Origin: CAIWHR01 sp963816925
GTDB taxonomy: Bacteria; Pseudomonadota; Gammaproteobacteria; Burkholderiales; Casimicrobiaceae
Direction: 5' to 3'
DNA length: 64,000 nucleotides
Assembly (NCBI GenBank): GCA_963816925.1
Contig: CAWFMY010000010.1
Coordinates: 124,001 to 188,000 of the forward strand
In this document: positions 26,756-35,188 of the stretch, piece after piece
Numbering within the stretch: the stretch's first letter is position 1
Layout of the letters: each line of letters starts with the position of its first letter
Notes under the pieces: generated by a model
The model's input: the letters and a program-made list of their open reading frames with translations, nothing else
The model's database searches: none
What the model was told of the DNA's origin: nothing
Program-made: the position numbers and the translations under genes

Positions 26756-27727
26756 GTGATGGAGCGGCGGGCATTCCTCATCACCGCTGTCGGTGCACTC
26801 GGGGCGTCGGTGCTGCACGCGCAAGCGGCCCAACCACCCGTGCAACTCGGCTTCCTGCGCATTGTCGCCCCTCCGAAAGAGTACATCGACGCGCTCGAGC
26901 AGGGATTGCGCGATCGTGGGTATGTGCCAGGGCGAGACGTCGTGATCGAGTATCGGTTCGCGGACAACCGGGAGGACCAACTCGATGGACTCGCCAAGGA
27001 GCTGGTCGAACACAAGGTCGCGATCATCATCGTCGCTGGCAACCAGGCTGCTGATGCTGCAAGAAACGCGACCCGGACGATCCCGATTGTTATGGCTGTC
27101 GCGAACGACCCGGTGGCCAGCGGGCTCGTCGTCAGTCTCGCGCGGCCGGGCGGGAACATCACGGGCACGACGCTACTGAGTAGCACGCTCGCGGGCAAGC
27201 GGCTGGAACTGTTGAAGCAACTGCTTCCAAAGGTGTCGCGCGTGGCGGTCCTGCTCAATAAGGACGCACCCGCTCACGCCATCGCCTGGAAGGAAACGCT
27301 TGCTGCAGCGACGACGCTTCGCATCGAGGTCGAGCCCTTCGAAGTGCAAGGCGCCGCGATGTTCGACGAAGCATTCGCCAGGATGGTCAAGGCCCGAGTG
27401 GAGGCGCTGGTACTGTTCGAGGATGCGATGTTCGTGACTGAGCGGGATCGACTCGCCGCGCTCGCGGCGAAGACGCGGCTGCCGACTGTCTATGGACAGA
27501 GGAACAGCGTCGACGTTGGCGGCCTTATGTCCTATGGGCCCAGCATCGTGGACGCTTATCGAAACGCGGCGAGCTTCGTCGACAGGATCCTCAAAGGCGC
27601 GAAGCCTGGCGATCTGCCGATCGAGCAGCCGACGAAGTTCGAGCTGGTCATCAACCTCAAGACCGCCAAGGCGCTTGGCCTGACGATCCCGCAGTCACTA
27701 CGGGTGCAGGCTGAGTTAATAGAGTGA
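26756..27727 (+). CDS. ABC transporter substrate-binding protein (ABC_sub_bind/TrpX type)
   Basis: 323 aa. The signal peptide (MERRAFLITAVGALGASVLHA) is followed by two lobes. Typical phrases are GYVPGRDVVIEYRFADN, TIPIVMAVANDPVASGLVVSLARPGGNITG and ISYGP-type GLMSYGPSIVDAYRNAA near the end. This large family of periplasmic receptors is frequent in betaproteobacteria and Rhizobiales, often as orphans without a permease. A GTG at 26756 has GGAAGG seven bases upstream, and an ATG follows directly. The stop overlaps an 18-codon fragment that may be a cut-off next gene. Confidence 0.85.
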   Translation: MMERRAFLITAVGALGASVLHAQAAQPPVQLGFLRIVAPPKEYIDALEQGLRDRGYVPGRDVVIEYRFADNREDQLDGLAKELVEHKVAIIIVAGNQAADAARNATRTIPIVMAVANDPVASGLVVSLARPGGNITGTTLLSSTLAGKRLELLKQLLPKVSRVAVLLNKDAPAHAIAWKETLAAATTLRIEVEPFEVQGAAMFDEAFARMVKARVEALVLFEDAMFVTERDRLAALAAKTRLPTVYGQRNSVDVGGLMSYGPSIVDAYRNAASFVDRILKGAKPGDLPIEQPTKFELVINLKTAKALGLTIPQSLRVQAELIE

Positions 27728-27783
27728 TGAATCGTTGCGCATTGCTCGCGGGATTCGCTGTGCTCGCGGTGGTCGCTGACTAA
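27727..27783 (+). pseudogene. 18-codon remnant overlapping the binding-protein stop
   Basis: ATG at 27727 overlaps the previous TGA and reads MNRCALLAGFAVLAVVAD before a stop at 27781. This looks like the signal-peptide start of a second exported protein. The IS30 element begins 45 bp later, so the rest was probably lost around that insertion. Too short to be sure. Confidence 0.3.
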
Positions 27784-27827
27784 CCAGATTCGTCTGCTTT
27801 GGAGAAGACCCACCGGCTGCTGTGGGT

Positions 27828-29056
27828 GGCGGGTTCAATGGGTCATTGCAACACCGCCCTAAGTCTATCAGCCGGCGTTTCAAATCCCAGAGTCTTCCTC
27901 GGGCGCTGATTCAGGCGCAACGCGATCTTGTTTAGGTACGCTTGCGAGTAACCAGAGAGGTCCGTGCCTTTCGGGAAGTACTGACGTAACAAGCCGTTGG
28001 TGTTTTCGTTGCTGCCGCGCTGCCACGGACTGCGCGGATCGCAGAAATAGACCTGCACGTCGGTGGCGATGGTGAAGTTCTTGTGGTCTGCCATCTCCTT
28101 GCCCCGATCCCAAGTCAATGAGCGGCGCAGCTCCAGAGGCAGCTTGCGCACCTGTTTGCTGAGGGCGGAGACCACGCTGGCGGTATCCTTCCCCTGTACC
28201 TTGATCAGCATCGCGAAGCGGGAATGGCGCTCGACCAGCGTCGCCATGTGCGAGTTGTTGGTACCGGAAAGCAGGTCGCCTTCCCAATGCCCCGGAACGG
28301 CGCGGTCCTCGATTTCGGCGGGACGTTCGCGGATGGAGATCGCATCGACGATCTGCCCCGGCAGCCTACTTGGTGTGGTGCCACCTTTCGGATAGCGCAT
28401 GCGCCGCCGCGCCCGAAGATGCCCGAGCAACTCTTTCTTGAGCACGCCACGGGCCTGGACAAACAGACTGCGATAGATGGTTTCGTGGGACACCTGCAAG
28501 CCCTCGTCGGCAGGGAATTCGCGCTTCAGCCATCCCGAGATCTGCTCCGGTGACCAATCGAGCGCCAGCTTCTCGGCAACACGCCATCGTAGCCTGCGAT
28601 GGCTGGCCAGACGACACGGCTTCGGCCGCAGCGCCAACTCCCAGGCGCGCCCGTCCGCCTCAATGGCGCGGTACGTGCTTCGCCCCCCATGCCGCGCCAC
28701 CTCCCGGCTGACCGTCGAGGGCGAGCGCCCCAGGCCGGCCGCGATGCCGCGAATCGACCGACCCGCAGCAATACCGCGCGAAATCTCTTCGCGCTCATCC
28801 AGCACCAGCGCCGCAGGGCCACGCCGGCGGGCTACCGGCGCGATGCCTCCATTAAACGCCAAGACATGGTGGATCGCGCCCTTGGTCCTCTCCAGCGACC
28901 GGGCGATATCGCTCGCGCACTGACCACTCTTCCAACGCTCCCAAAGTTCAGCCCTCTTCTCCAGAGACAACCCCGGGCGTCCAATATTCGCCATGCGTGC
29001 ACCTCCTCATCCACAAATTAGATCAGAAGGTGTTGCGTCGACCCATTGAACCCGCC
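27828..29056. mobile_element. Intact IS30-family insertion sequence
   Basis: Terminal inverted repeats of about 28 bp: 27828-27855 (GGCGGGTTCAATGGGTC...GCAACACC) and 29029-29056, its reverse complement with a few mismatches. They enclose a single complete transposase. Total 1,229 bp. The transposase stop lies inside the left repeat, as is common in compact IS elements. Target duplication could not be defined because the repeat edge and flanks share GGC/GCC. Confidence 0.88.
27843..28994 (-). CDS. IS30-family transposase
   Basis: 383 aa. The N-terminal helix-turn-helix (GRPGLSLEKRAELWERWKSG) and second HTH (IAAGLGRSPSTVSREV) precede the DDE core: D in VPGHWEGDLL, D in LTWDRGKEMADH and E in GSNENTNGLLRQYFPKGTDL. 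These are the IS30 signatures. It is full length and free of frameshifts, so the element is potentially active. Confidence 0.93.
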   Translation of the reverse strand: MANIGRPGLSLEKRAELWERWKSGQCASDIARSLERTKGAIHHVLAFNGGIAPVARRRGPAALVLDEREEISRGIAAGRSIRGIAAGLGRSPSTVSREVARHGGRSTYRAIEADGRAWELALRPKPCRLASHRRLRWRVAEKLALDWSPEQISGWLKREFPADEGLQVSHETIYRSLFVQARGVLKKELLGHLRARRRMRYPKGGTTPSRLPGQIVDAISIRERPAEIEDRAVPGHWEGDLLSGTNNSHMATLVERHSRFAMLIKVQGKDTASVVSALSKQVRKLPLELRRSLTWDRGKEMADHKNFTIATDVQVYFCDPRSPWQRGSNENTNGLLRQYFPKGTDLSGYSQAYLNKIALRLNQRPRKTLGFETPADRLRAVLQ

Positions 29057-29138
29057 GTCGATAACGGTTCTTCGCATCGCTCCGCAAATTGGATCGGCGA
29101 CGCCCCTGTCAAAAGGCTACAGCGGTGCATGTTGGGCT

Positions 29139-29173
29139 ATTTGCGGAGAATAATCGCGGCTAAGTGAATGATT
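29139..29173 (+). repeat. Segment right-end sequence, copy 1
   Basis: ATTTGCGGAG (29139-29148) and CTAAGTGAATGATT (29160-29173) match the same two blocks found before the tRNA fragments at 34.8 and 47.2 kb. The block ends 21 bp before the 44-nt tRNA fragment. Confidence 0.7.
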
Positions 29174-29194
29174 AAGCGTTAATTGCAGACCCAC

Positions 29195-29238
29195 TGCCAA
29201 TCCGCGGGCCCCTGGTTCGAGCCCAGGTCGGGGGGCCA
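29195..29238 (+). repeat. tRNA-Asn 3' fragment (att-like), copy 1
   Basis: 44 nt matching tRNA-Asn from the anticodon loop to CCA with five differences. The T arm (CCTGGTTCGAGCCCAGG) is perfect. It marks the junction between the arsenic segment and the sulfatase segment. Confidence 0.85.
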
Positions 29239-29382
29239 TGCAAAATTCACGTTGCGCGCGCATTGGCAACTTTCGATGTGCGATATTTGCAAGACAATCT
29301 CAAGAAAACCGCCGCATGCGCGGGTCAGCCATGAGAGATTCGCGCTTCCCTGCAACCACTTGGTGTGGTGGGGAAAGAGGGC

Positions 29383-30840
29383 CTAGTCGATCTCAGCGGC
29401 TGTACCCGGCGCCGGCGTGAAGCCGAGATCGCCGCGGGCCAGCGCCTTCTCGCGGCCGCCGTACTGCGCGAGGAGTTCGGCCTGGCGCCGCTTGGCGCGC
29501 GCGTCGGTCGCTTCCGGGTCGAGTACTGCGCGTAGCCGCCGTTCCCCTTCTGCAAGCGCGGCCGCAAACCGTTCATCGCCCGCGAGATCGGTTAGCTCTT
29601 CAGGATCGGCGGCCAGGTCGAAGAGCTGCGGGGGCGCCCCGACGTAATGGCAATACTTCCATCTATTGAATCGCAGCATGTACGCGCCTCCAGTGGAGGC
29701 AGTTGCGTGGTATTCGCTGACGACGGGCCGCTCGGACGCAGCGCCGTTCGCCAACTCGAACAGCGAGGCGCCTGGCAGCGCGCGACCGCCGACTCGCGGC
29801 GGCAGGCCGGCGCCCGCGAGAATCGTCGGCGCGCAATCGATATGTGACACCGGCGAGTCGACGACGCATGCGGTGGGAATGTCCGGACCGGCGACGATCA
29901 GTGGCACGCCGGAGGACTCTTCGTACAGCGTGGACTTGCCCCATAAGCCGCGAGCGCCCACATTGTCGCCGTGGTCGCTTGTGTAGATCACGCGGGTATC
30001 CGTTTCGAGACCTGCGTCGCGCAGCGCCCGCAGCACATACCCGACGTTCTCGTCCATGGACGACACGAGGCCCGAATAGCCGGCGATAGCGCGTTTGACA
30101 TCCGCCTCAGACCCGAAGTGTGCATCGTAGTCGACCGTGTGCGCGTAGGTATCGAGAAAGGGGTGATGCGGGCGTGCGTCCGCCGCGTAAAGCTTGGGCA
30201 TCGGCAGCTCCTGTTGCCAATAGCGATAGAACCATTGCGGCGGCGCCGTCAGCGGAAAATGCGGGCACACGAACGACACGAACAATACCCACGGGCGGTC
30301 GCGCCACTTCGGGGCCTCCTCGTGCAGCCAGATCTGCGCACGCGACGCAATGTCGCGGTCATACACCGTATATGGCGACTCACCGGGACCAGCAAGCCTG
30401 GCCATCTTGTCGCCGCCCTTGCGCTTCGGAATGTTCTCGCGAATGAGACCCTTGACGTCGCCCAAGCCGTCGACGATGTGCATCGGTACGATTTCTTCGG
30501 AGAAGCCGTGGTCGTCGCCCGGACGGCCGCGGAAATGCAGCTTGCCGATCGAGACGACGCGATGACCGCCATCACGCAGCGCGTGGTGCCAGCTCGGGAT
30601 CGCGCCGTCGTAGCCATCGGCGTTGTCCCAGTAGCCGACGTCGTGAACGTAGCGCCCCAGGGCGAATGCCGCGCGCGCCGGCACACAGATCGGGCACGCC
30701 GTGTAAGCGGCGGCAAAGCGCGTGCCTCGGGCGGCTAGTGCGTCGAGGTTTGGCGTCGCGATGTAGGGATGGCCGGCAGCCCCGATAAACTTCGGATTGT
30801 GCTCGTCGGACATCAGCACGAGCAGGTTGGTGGCGCGCAT
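29383..30840 (-). CDS. Sulfatase (formylglycine-type, choline-sulfatase-like)
   Basis: 485 aa. It starts NLLVLMSDEHNPKFIG (metal-binding DE after the first strand). The formylglycine motif is CVPAR at residues 52-56 (C-x-P-A-R), followed later by YTSDHGDNVGARGLWGKSTLYEES with the metal-binding Asp-His and Lys. A C-terminal ELTDLAGD block is typical of sulfatases. The CxPAR form fits type I sulfatases modified by an FGE/anSME enzyme; no such enzyme is in the window. Cytoplasmic, with no signal peptide visible. The start ATG at 30840 is divergent from the TctC gene 67 bp away. Confidence 0.88.
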   Translation of the reverse strand: MRATNLLVLMSDEHNPKFIGAAGHPYIATPNLDALAARGTRFAAAYTACPICVPARAAFALGRYVHDVGYWDNADGYDGAIPSWHHALRDGGHRVVSIGKLHFRGRPGDDHGFSEEIVPMHIVDGLGDVKGLIRENIPKRKGGDKMARLAGPGESPYTVYDRDIASRAQIWLHEEAPKWRDRPWVLFVSFVCPHFPLTAPPQWFYRYWQQELPMPKLYAADARPHHPFLDTYAHTVDYDAHFGSEADVKRAIAGYSGLVSSMDENVGYVLRALRDAGLETDTRVIYTSDHGDNVGARGLWGKSTLYEESSGVPLIVAGPDIPTACVVDSPVSHIDCAPTILAGAGLPPRVGGRALPGASLFELANGAASERPVVSEYHATASTGGAYMLRFNRWKYCHYVGAPPQLFDLAADPEELTDLAGDERFAAALAEGERRLRAVLDPEATDARAKRRQAELLAQYGGREKALARGDLGFTPAPGTAAEID

Positions 30841-30907
30841 GCGGGAAGTATCGCATGACAGCGGGGCCGTGTATTCTTTGCGATCGCGTCGATAGTCTGG
30901 AGCAAAC

Positions 30908-31879
30908 ATGAAGCGACTGCATCGTGGTGCCTTGCTGCTCGTGGCGTTCGCGTTTTGCGCCGTCGGCGCAAGTGCGCAGCCGTATCCTAACCGTCCGATC
31001 AAGCTGATCGTCGCCGATTCGGCAGGTGGGGCTCCCGACCAGCTCGCCCGCCTCGTTGCGCAGAAGCTGTCGGACAGCGTCGGCCAGCCGGTCGTCATCG
31101 ACAACCGCGCCGGCGCGGGCGGCGTCGTGGGCGCGGAACTGGCCGCGAAGTCGGCTCCGGACGGCTACACGCTGCTCTTAACGACGACGGCGATCTACGC
31201 CATCCTGCCCAACCTGCGCAAGGACCTTCCGTACGACCCGGTCAAGCAGTTCGTACCCATCTCCCGCATCGCGACCGCGTCGAACGTCCTCGTCGTGAAC
31301 AACGCATTACCGGCGAAGAATATCGCGGAGCTCATCAAGCTCGCCAAGGACAAGCCTGGCGCACTTAACTACGCGTCGGCCGGCGTGGGTACGCCGGCGC
31401 ATCTGGCCGGCGAGATGTTGAACCTGCTGGCCGACATCAAGGTCGTGCATGTTCCGTACAAGGGTGCGGCTCCTGCACTCACCGACGTCATCGCAGGTAA
31501 CGCGCAGTACATCATAACGTCGCCGATCGCCGCGGGTGCGCAAATGACTGGCGGTCGCGTGCGCGCGCTTGCCACCACCGGCGCCGAGCGCAATCCGAGC
31601 CTGCCCGACCTGCCGACGATCGCCGAGACGGTGCCGGGTTACGAGATCACACAAACGTGGGGCATCGTGGTGCCGACCGGCACGCCGCCGGAAGTCGCGA
31701 GCAGGCTGAACGCTGAGATCGTCAAGGTAATGAGCCAGCCCGACGTGAAGGAGAAAGTGCTGGCAACAGGCGCGACGCCGGCCGGCGATTCCCAGGCGGC
31801 ATTCGAAGCCTATATGGCCAAGGAGCGGCAGCGGCTGGGCGAAGTCATTACCAAGCGCGGGATCGTGCTCACCGACTGA
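30908..31879 (+). CDS. Tripartite tricarboxylate (Bug/TctC) binding protein
   Basis: 323 aa with a signal peptide (about 1-24, ending GASA-QPY). The Bug-family motif YPNRPIKLIVADSAGG follows, then VVIDNRAGAGGVVGAE, PDGYTLLL, VPYKGAAPALTDVIAG and PTIAETVPGYE. These soluble receptors bind carboxylates, usually with a TctAB permease that is absent here. It is divergent from the sulfatase, so a sulfated or aromatic acid ligand is conceivable but not shown. A GGAG site precedes the ATG. A stem-loop without a T-run overlaps the end of the gene (31878-31898). Confidence 0.9.
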   Translation: MKRLHRGALLLVAFAFCAVGASAQPYPNRPIKLIVADSAGGAPDQLARLVAQKLSDSVGQPVVIDNRAGAGGVVGAELAAKSAPDGYTLLLTTTAIYAILPNLRKDLPYDPVKQFVPISRIATASNVLVVNNALPAKNIAELIKLAKDKPGALNYASAGVGTPAHLAGEMLNLLADIKVVHVPYKGAAPALTDVIAGNAQYIITSPIAAGAQMTGGRVRALATTGAERNPSLPDLPTIAETVPGYEITQTWGIVVPTGTPPEVASRLNAEIVKVMSQPDVKEKVLATGATPAGDSQAAFEAYMAKERQRLGEVITKRGIVLTD

Positions 31880-31953
31880 CACCGGACTTTTCGGTGTCGG
31901 TCCGAACTCGAAGCTTTTCGGGGCGGACGCGCTCGAGTCAGGGCGTTTCCTAG

Positions 31954-32799
31954 ATGCTGAGCTATCGCCACGGTTTTCATGCAGGCAACCACGCCGACGT
32001 GCTGAAGCACATCGTGCTGGTCATGCTATTGCGCATTCTCACCCGCAAGGAAAAGCCCGTCGTTGTGGTCGACACGCATGCCGGCGCCGGCGTGTATTCG
32101 CTCGAGCAGGGTTTCGCGGTTAGGAACGCCGAGTTCCGCAGCGGCATCGCCGTGCTCTGGGAGCGCAATGATCTCCCCGAGCCGGTGGCCGATTATGTCA
32201 GCCAGGTCCACGCGGTGAACGCGGACGGCGTGCTGCGGAATTATCCGGGGTCACCTCGCATTGCGCTGGGGGTGCTCCGGCCGCAGGATCGCCTGCGGCT
32301 GTTCGAATTGCACAGCACCGAGGCACCGATTCTCGCCGAGCAGTTTGCCCGGGCCGGCCGCCGCGTGACGGTAACCGCCGGAGACGGGTTCGCCGGCATG
32401 AAGGCGGTGCTGCCGCCTCCGTCACGTCGCGGACTCGTGCTGATCGATCCATCGTACGAGCTCGCTTCCGACTACCGGGCGGTGGTGACCGCGCTGCGCG
32501 ACGGTATGCAAAGGTTCGCCACGGGCACCTATGCCGTGTGGTATCCACTTCTCCAGCGTCGCGAATCCATCCAACTGCCCGAGAACCTTCGGCGTGCGGC
32601 GGGTGCGGATTGGCTGGACATCGCGCTGCAGGTGAACGCGCCTTCGGCCGAAGGGCTCGGTCTCCACGGCAGCGGCATGTTTATCGTCAACCCACCGTGG
32701 ACGTGTGCCGAGCAAATGCGCGGCATCATGCCTTGGCTCACGCGGGCGCTCGCGCAGGATGCGGCCGCGACGTTCCGAATCGACGTACGCGGAACATGA
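31954..32799 (+). CDS. rlmJ: 23S rRNA A2030 N6-methyltransferase
   Basis: 281 aa, MLSYRHGFHAGNHADVLKHI at the start. This is the hallmark of RlmJ (YhiR), which methylates A2030 of 23S rRNA. DTHAGAGVYSL forms the SAM site and LIDPSYE contains the catalytic DPPY-like motif. It is full length. It is odd to find this core housekeeping gene between att-like tRNA fragments, with its 3' end abutting a truncated channel gene. It may be a second copy carried in, or a relocated native copy. Confidence 0.92.
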   Translation: MLSYRHGFHAGNHADVLKHIVLVMLLRILTRKEKPVVVVDTHAGAGVYSLEQGFAVRNAEFRSGIAVLWERNDLPEPVADYVSQVHAVNADGVLRNYPGSPRIALGVLRPQDRLRLFELHSTEAPILAEQFARAGRRVTVTAGDGFAGMKAVLPPPSRRGLVLIDPSYELASDYRAVVTALRDGMQRFATGTYAVWYPLLQRRESIQLPENLRRAAGADWLDIALQVNAPSAEGLGLHGSGMFIVNPPWTCAEQMRGIMPWLTRALAQDAAATFRIDVRGT

Positions 32800-32804
32800 G
32801 CGCC

Positions 32805-33200
32805 AAGTTTCGTCGCGCCCCACAGCTTGTCGGCCGTCATGATGTCCCGGTGGAAGACGTACCGAAGGAGGTACGCGATCGTCGTTGCGTAGAGCAATGT
32901 GCCGAGCCCCCATGACTCCAACAGATACTCGACGTCCCCCGAGTGAACCGACATCCACTGGAAGACGAGTGGCGGCACTGCGATCAGTAAAACGATGGCG
33001 AACGGGATCACGGTCCGTCCGACTGCCGCCACGGCGGAGATGACGACGAGGAGATTTACGGCGTTGAACATGAGCCGGCTGGTCGGTGTGGATTCGACGA
33101 GCGAAGCTCCGGCAACCAGTACCAGGATGACCATGAACAGGTAGAAGCAGCGTTCAAGGAAGACGCGGCCCACCGTTTCGCGCGCGCGGTCGATTTCCAT
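32805..33200 (-). pseudogene. Ion-channel-like membrane protein, C-terminus replaced
   Basis: The start at 33200 (GGAGATGACC before ATG) reads through three or four membrane helices, ending YATTIAYLLRYVFHRDIMTADKLWGA. That phrase is where potassium-channel-like (Ion_trans_2) proteins lead into the pore helix. From about 32805 the frame runs antisense into the rlmJ gene and turns into a Ser/Arg-rich sequence with no pore filter, stopping at 32529. The gene therefore lost its pore half at a recombination junction 5 bp beyond rlmJ. The family assignment is tentative. Confidence 0.55.
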
Positions 33201-33369
33201 GGTCATCTCCGCTAAGAACTAGGCCGCCGGTCGCCGCGGCCGTGGAACGGACCGGGACACAATATCGACGGGGCGTTGAACGCCGTCAATCGGGGGCTCA
33301 TTACTTCATGACCTGTGGCAAAGTTCTCCGCGCAGGTGTAGTGTTGGCTGGTCGGTTAACAGGGGAAGC

Positions 33370-34488
33370 ATGAGCGCCGACTCGAAGGCGGGCGCCACGC
33401 ACGAACGACATCTGAATATGACAAACGATAATCGTACCACTGTCGTGCAGGGTGATCTGACGCGTATTGTGTTTTCGGTGCTGTTGATAGCGATCCTGAT
33501 CGGCCTTTCTTTTTGGGTATTGCGCCCATTTCTGCTGGCGGCCATCTGGGCCGCGATGATCGTGGTGGCCACTTGGCCGTTGATGCTTAGATTGGAGGCG
33601 AGAGTCCGCCGGCGGACCTTCGCCGTGATCGTAATGACCGGGGCGATGCTGCTGATCTTTGTCGTACCACTCCTGCTGGCAATCCAAGCGCTTGTCGGGA
33701 ACATTGACGTGATCACCGAGTGGCTGAGCTTGCTCCCGACGATGAGCATTCCGCCGCCACCCGACTGGGTCTCCAGCGTTCCCCTGATCGGGGCGAAAGT
33801 CGCCGAGCGTTGGGCGGAAGTAGCGGCAGCGGGAACCTCCGAAGTACTCACGCGCCTCCAGCCGTTCCTGGACGATATTGCGAAGTGGCTGGCCAGCGTC
33901 GCCGGCGGCGTTGGCGTGCTCGGTTTCGAATTCCTGCTTACCGTAGTGATAGCGGCCATCATGTACGCGCAGGGCGAAGCTGCGCGAGACGGCTTGGTTC
34001 GCTTCGGCCGCCGCCTTGCCGGCGAGCGCGGCGAGAGCGTAATAACGCTTGCCGGTCAGGCAATTCGCGCGGTAGCGCTCGGCGTGGTCGTCACCGCATT
34101 GGTGCAGACTGTACTGGCGGGCGTCGGCCTGTTCGCGACCGGAGTCCCGTTTGCCGGGTTCCTTACAGCCGTCATTCTGCTGCTCTGTATCGCGCAGATC
34201 GGACCCGTTATCGTGCTTGTCCCCGCCGTGATCTGGCTCTACTGGAGCGGCGACACCCTGTGGGGAACCGTGCTCCTGGTCTGGAGCATCGCCGTTGGCC
34301 CGCTGGACAACATCCTGCGTCCGATCCTCATTCGCAGGGGCGCCGATTTGCCGATGCTGCTGATCTTCGCGGGCGTGATTGGGGGCCTGGTCGCGTTCGG
34401 CATCATTGGGCTGTTCGTCGGCCCCGTCGTGCTCGCGGTGACTTACACGTTGCTAAAGGACTGGGTGGCTGAGCACGAGCACATCTAG
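33370..34488 (+). CDS. AI-2E family transporter (YdiK-like)
   Basis: 372 aa with about seven or eight membrane helices. It has the paired N-terminal helices (FSVLLIAILIGLSFWVLRPF), a long amphipathic middle loop and the C-terminal VGPLDNILRPILIRRGADLP motif, then GVIGGLVAFGIIGLFVGPVV. All are characteristic of the AI-2E/PerM exporter superfamily (autoinducer export or Na+/H+ antiport in different members). GGGGAAG precedes the ATG. The substrate is not predictable. It is the last gene before the second tRNA fragment. Confidence 0.9.
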   Translation: MSADSKAGATHERHLNMTNDNRTTVVQGDLTRIVFSVLLIAILIGLSFWVLRPFLLAAIWAAMIVVATWPLMLRLEARVRRRTFAVIVMTGAMLLIFVVPLLLAIQALVGNIDVITEWLSLLPTMSIPPPPDWVSSVPLIGAKVAERWAEVAAAGTSEVLTRLQPFLDDIAKWLASVAGGVGVLGFEFLLTVVIAAIMYAQGEAARDGLVRFGRRLAGERGESVITLAGQAIRAVALGVVVTALVQTVLAGVGLFATGVPFAGFLTAVILLLCIAQIGPVIVLVPAVIWLYWSGDTLWGTVLLVWSIAVGPLDNILRPILIRRGADLPMLLIFAGVIGGLVAFGIIGLFVGPVVLAVTYTLLKDWVAEHEHI

Positions 34489-34807
34489 CCGCTTGGCGGT
34501 CAACAACCCGCGTTCGGCTTCAGGAAAACCGGCCGCAAGAAAAAGGATCGCGAAGCTGAACGAAGCGCAGCGACAAGACAGCGAATCGTTGCCCATCATC
34601 GAATCAATTGACCTATTCGTATTTAGGATTGAAACCAATTTCCAGGTCGGGTTGCGGGTCCATGACCTGAACCTGCGGGCAAGATATGCTCGAGTTGTGC
34701 GCGTACTTCCCCATGGGAGCAGTGACGGGCCAAGGGGATTGGAACCCGGTCCACAAATTTGGTAAACAGCGCGCCTGTATTGGGTTTGCGGCCGGTGAAT
34801 TTGGCTT
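34489..34807. other. Region without a supported gene
   Basis: 319 bp of lower GC than the neighbours. A 90-codon open frame (34493-34765, plus) exists but has no recognisable motif or convincing ribosome site. It leads into the right-end sequence at 34808. Confidence 0.4.
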
Positions 34808-34841
34808 ATTTGCGGAGCAGAATTTAGACTAAGTGCATGAT
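34808..34841 (+). repeat. Segment right-end sequence, copy 2
   Basis: ATTTGCGGAGCAGAA (34808-34822) and CTAAGTGCATGAT (34829-34841), with the same two blocks and spacing as at 29139. It ends 22 bp before the tRNA fragment. A reverse-oriented GCTCCGCAAAAT lies downstream at about 34967-34978. Confidence 0.7.
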
Positions 34842-34863
34842 CGGGCGCGATTGCCCGACGGGC

Positions 34864-34907
34864 TGGTAATCCGCAGGTCCCTGGTTCGAGCCCAGGTCGC
34901 GGAGTCA
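34864..34907 (+). repeat. tRNA-Asn 3' fragment (att-like), copy 2
   Basis: 44 nt matching tRNA-Asn with three differences (first position of the anticodon, one acceptor base, one CCA base). It is the junction between the sulfatase/rlmJ segment and the TRAP/aryl-acid segment. Confidence 0.85.
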
Positions 34908-34918
34908 CGTCACGCGCG

Positions 34919-34947
34919 GCCCGCAGCGATGCGGGCTGTTTCTTTTT
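34919..34947 (+). terminator. Intrinsic terminator right after the tRNA fragment
   Basis: GCCCGC (34919-34924), loop AGCGAT, GCGGGC (34931-34936), then TGTTTCTTTTT. It is a strong hairpin plus T-run 11 bp after the tRNA-like CCA end, placed as a native tRNA terminator would be. It would end any transcript entering from the left. Confidence 0.75.
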
Positions 34948-35188
34948 GCTCCGAAATTCCGGCCTTGCTCCGCAAAATGTGGATAGTTAGGTCTTGTAGT
35001 CAAGGGGGCACGGAGCAGTTACGCGCACAAAGTGAACGGTGCTCGAACCCTAGGGCTGGTTCAGGGGTTCCGAAGGCCAGCCTGGCCTTACGGCGCGACG
35101 ACCGCCAACTTTGATCAATCGGTTATCTTTCTTCGTGCGGGTATCGCGCGCGGACTCGATGACCGTCTTTCATGAGCTGCTCGACGAA

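Noticed and set aside
29150..29238. A second functional tRNA gene at the 29.2-kb repeat, and likewise at 34.9, 47.2 and 50.1 kb
   Set aside because: None has a D arm or a 5' acceptor strand upstream. Only the 44-nt 3' portion is present.
31878..31898. Terminator after the TctC gene at 31.9 kb
   Set aside because: A GACACCG/CGGTGTC stem-loop exists but has no T-run after it and begins inside the stop codon. Not called as a terminator.
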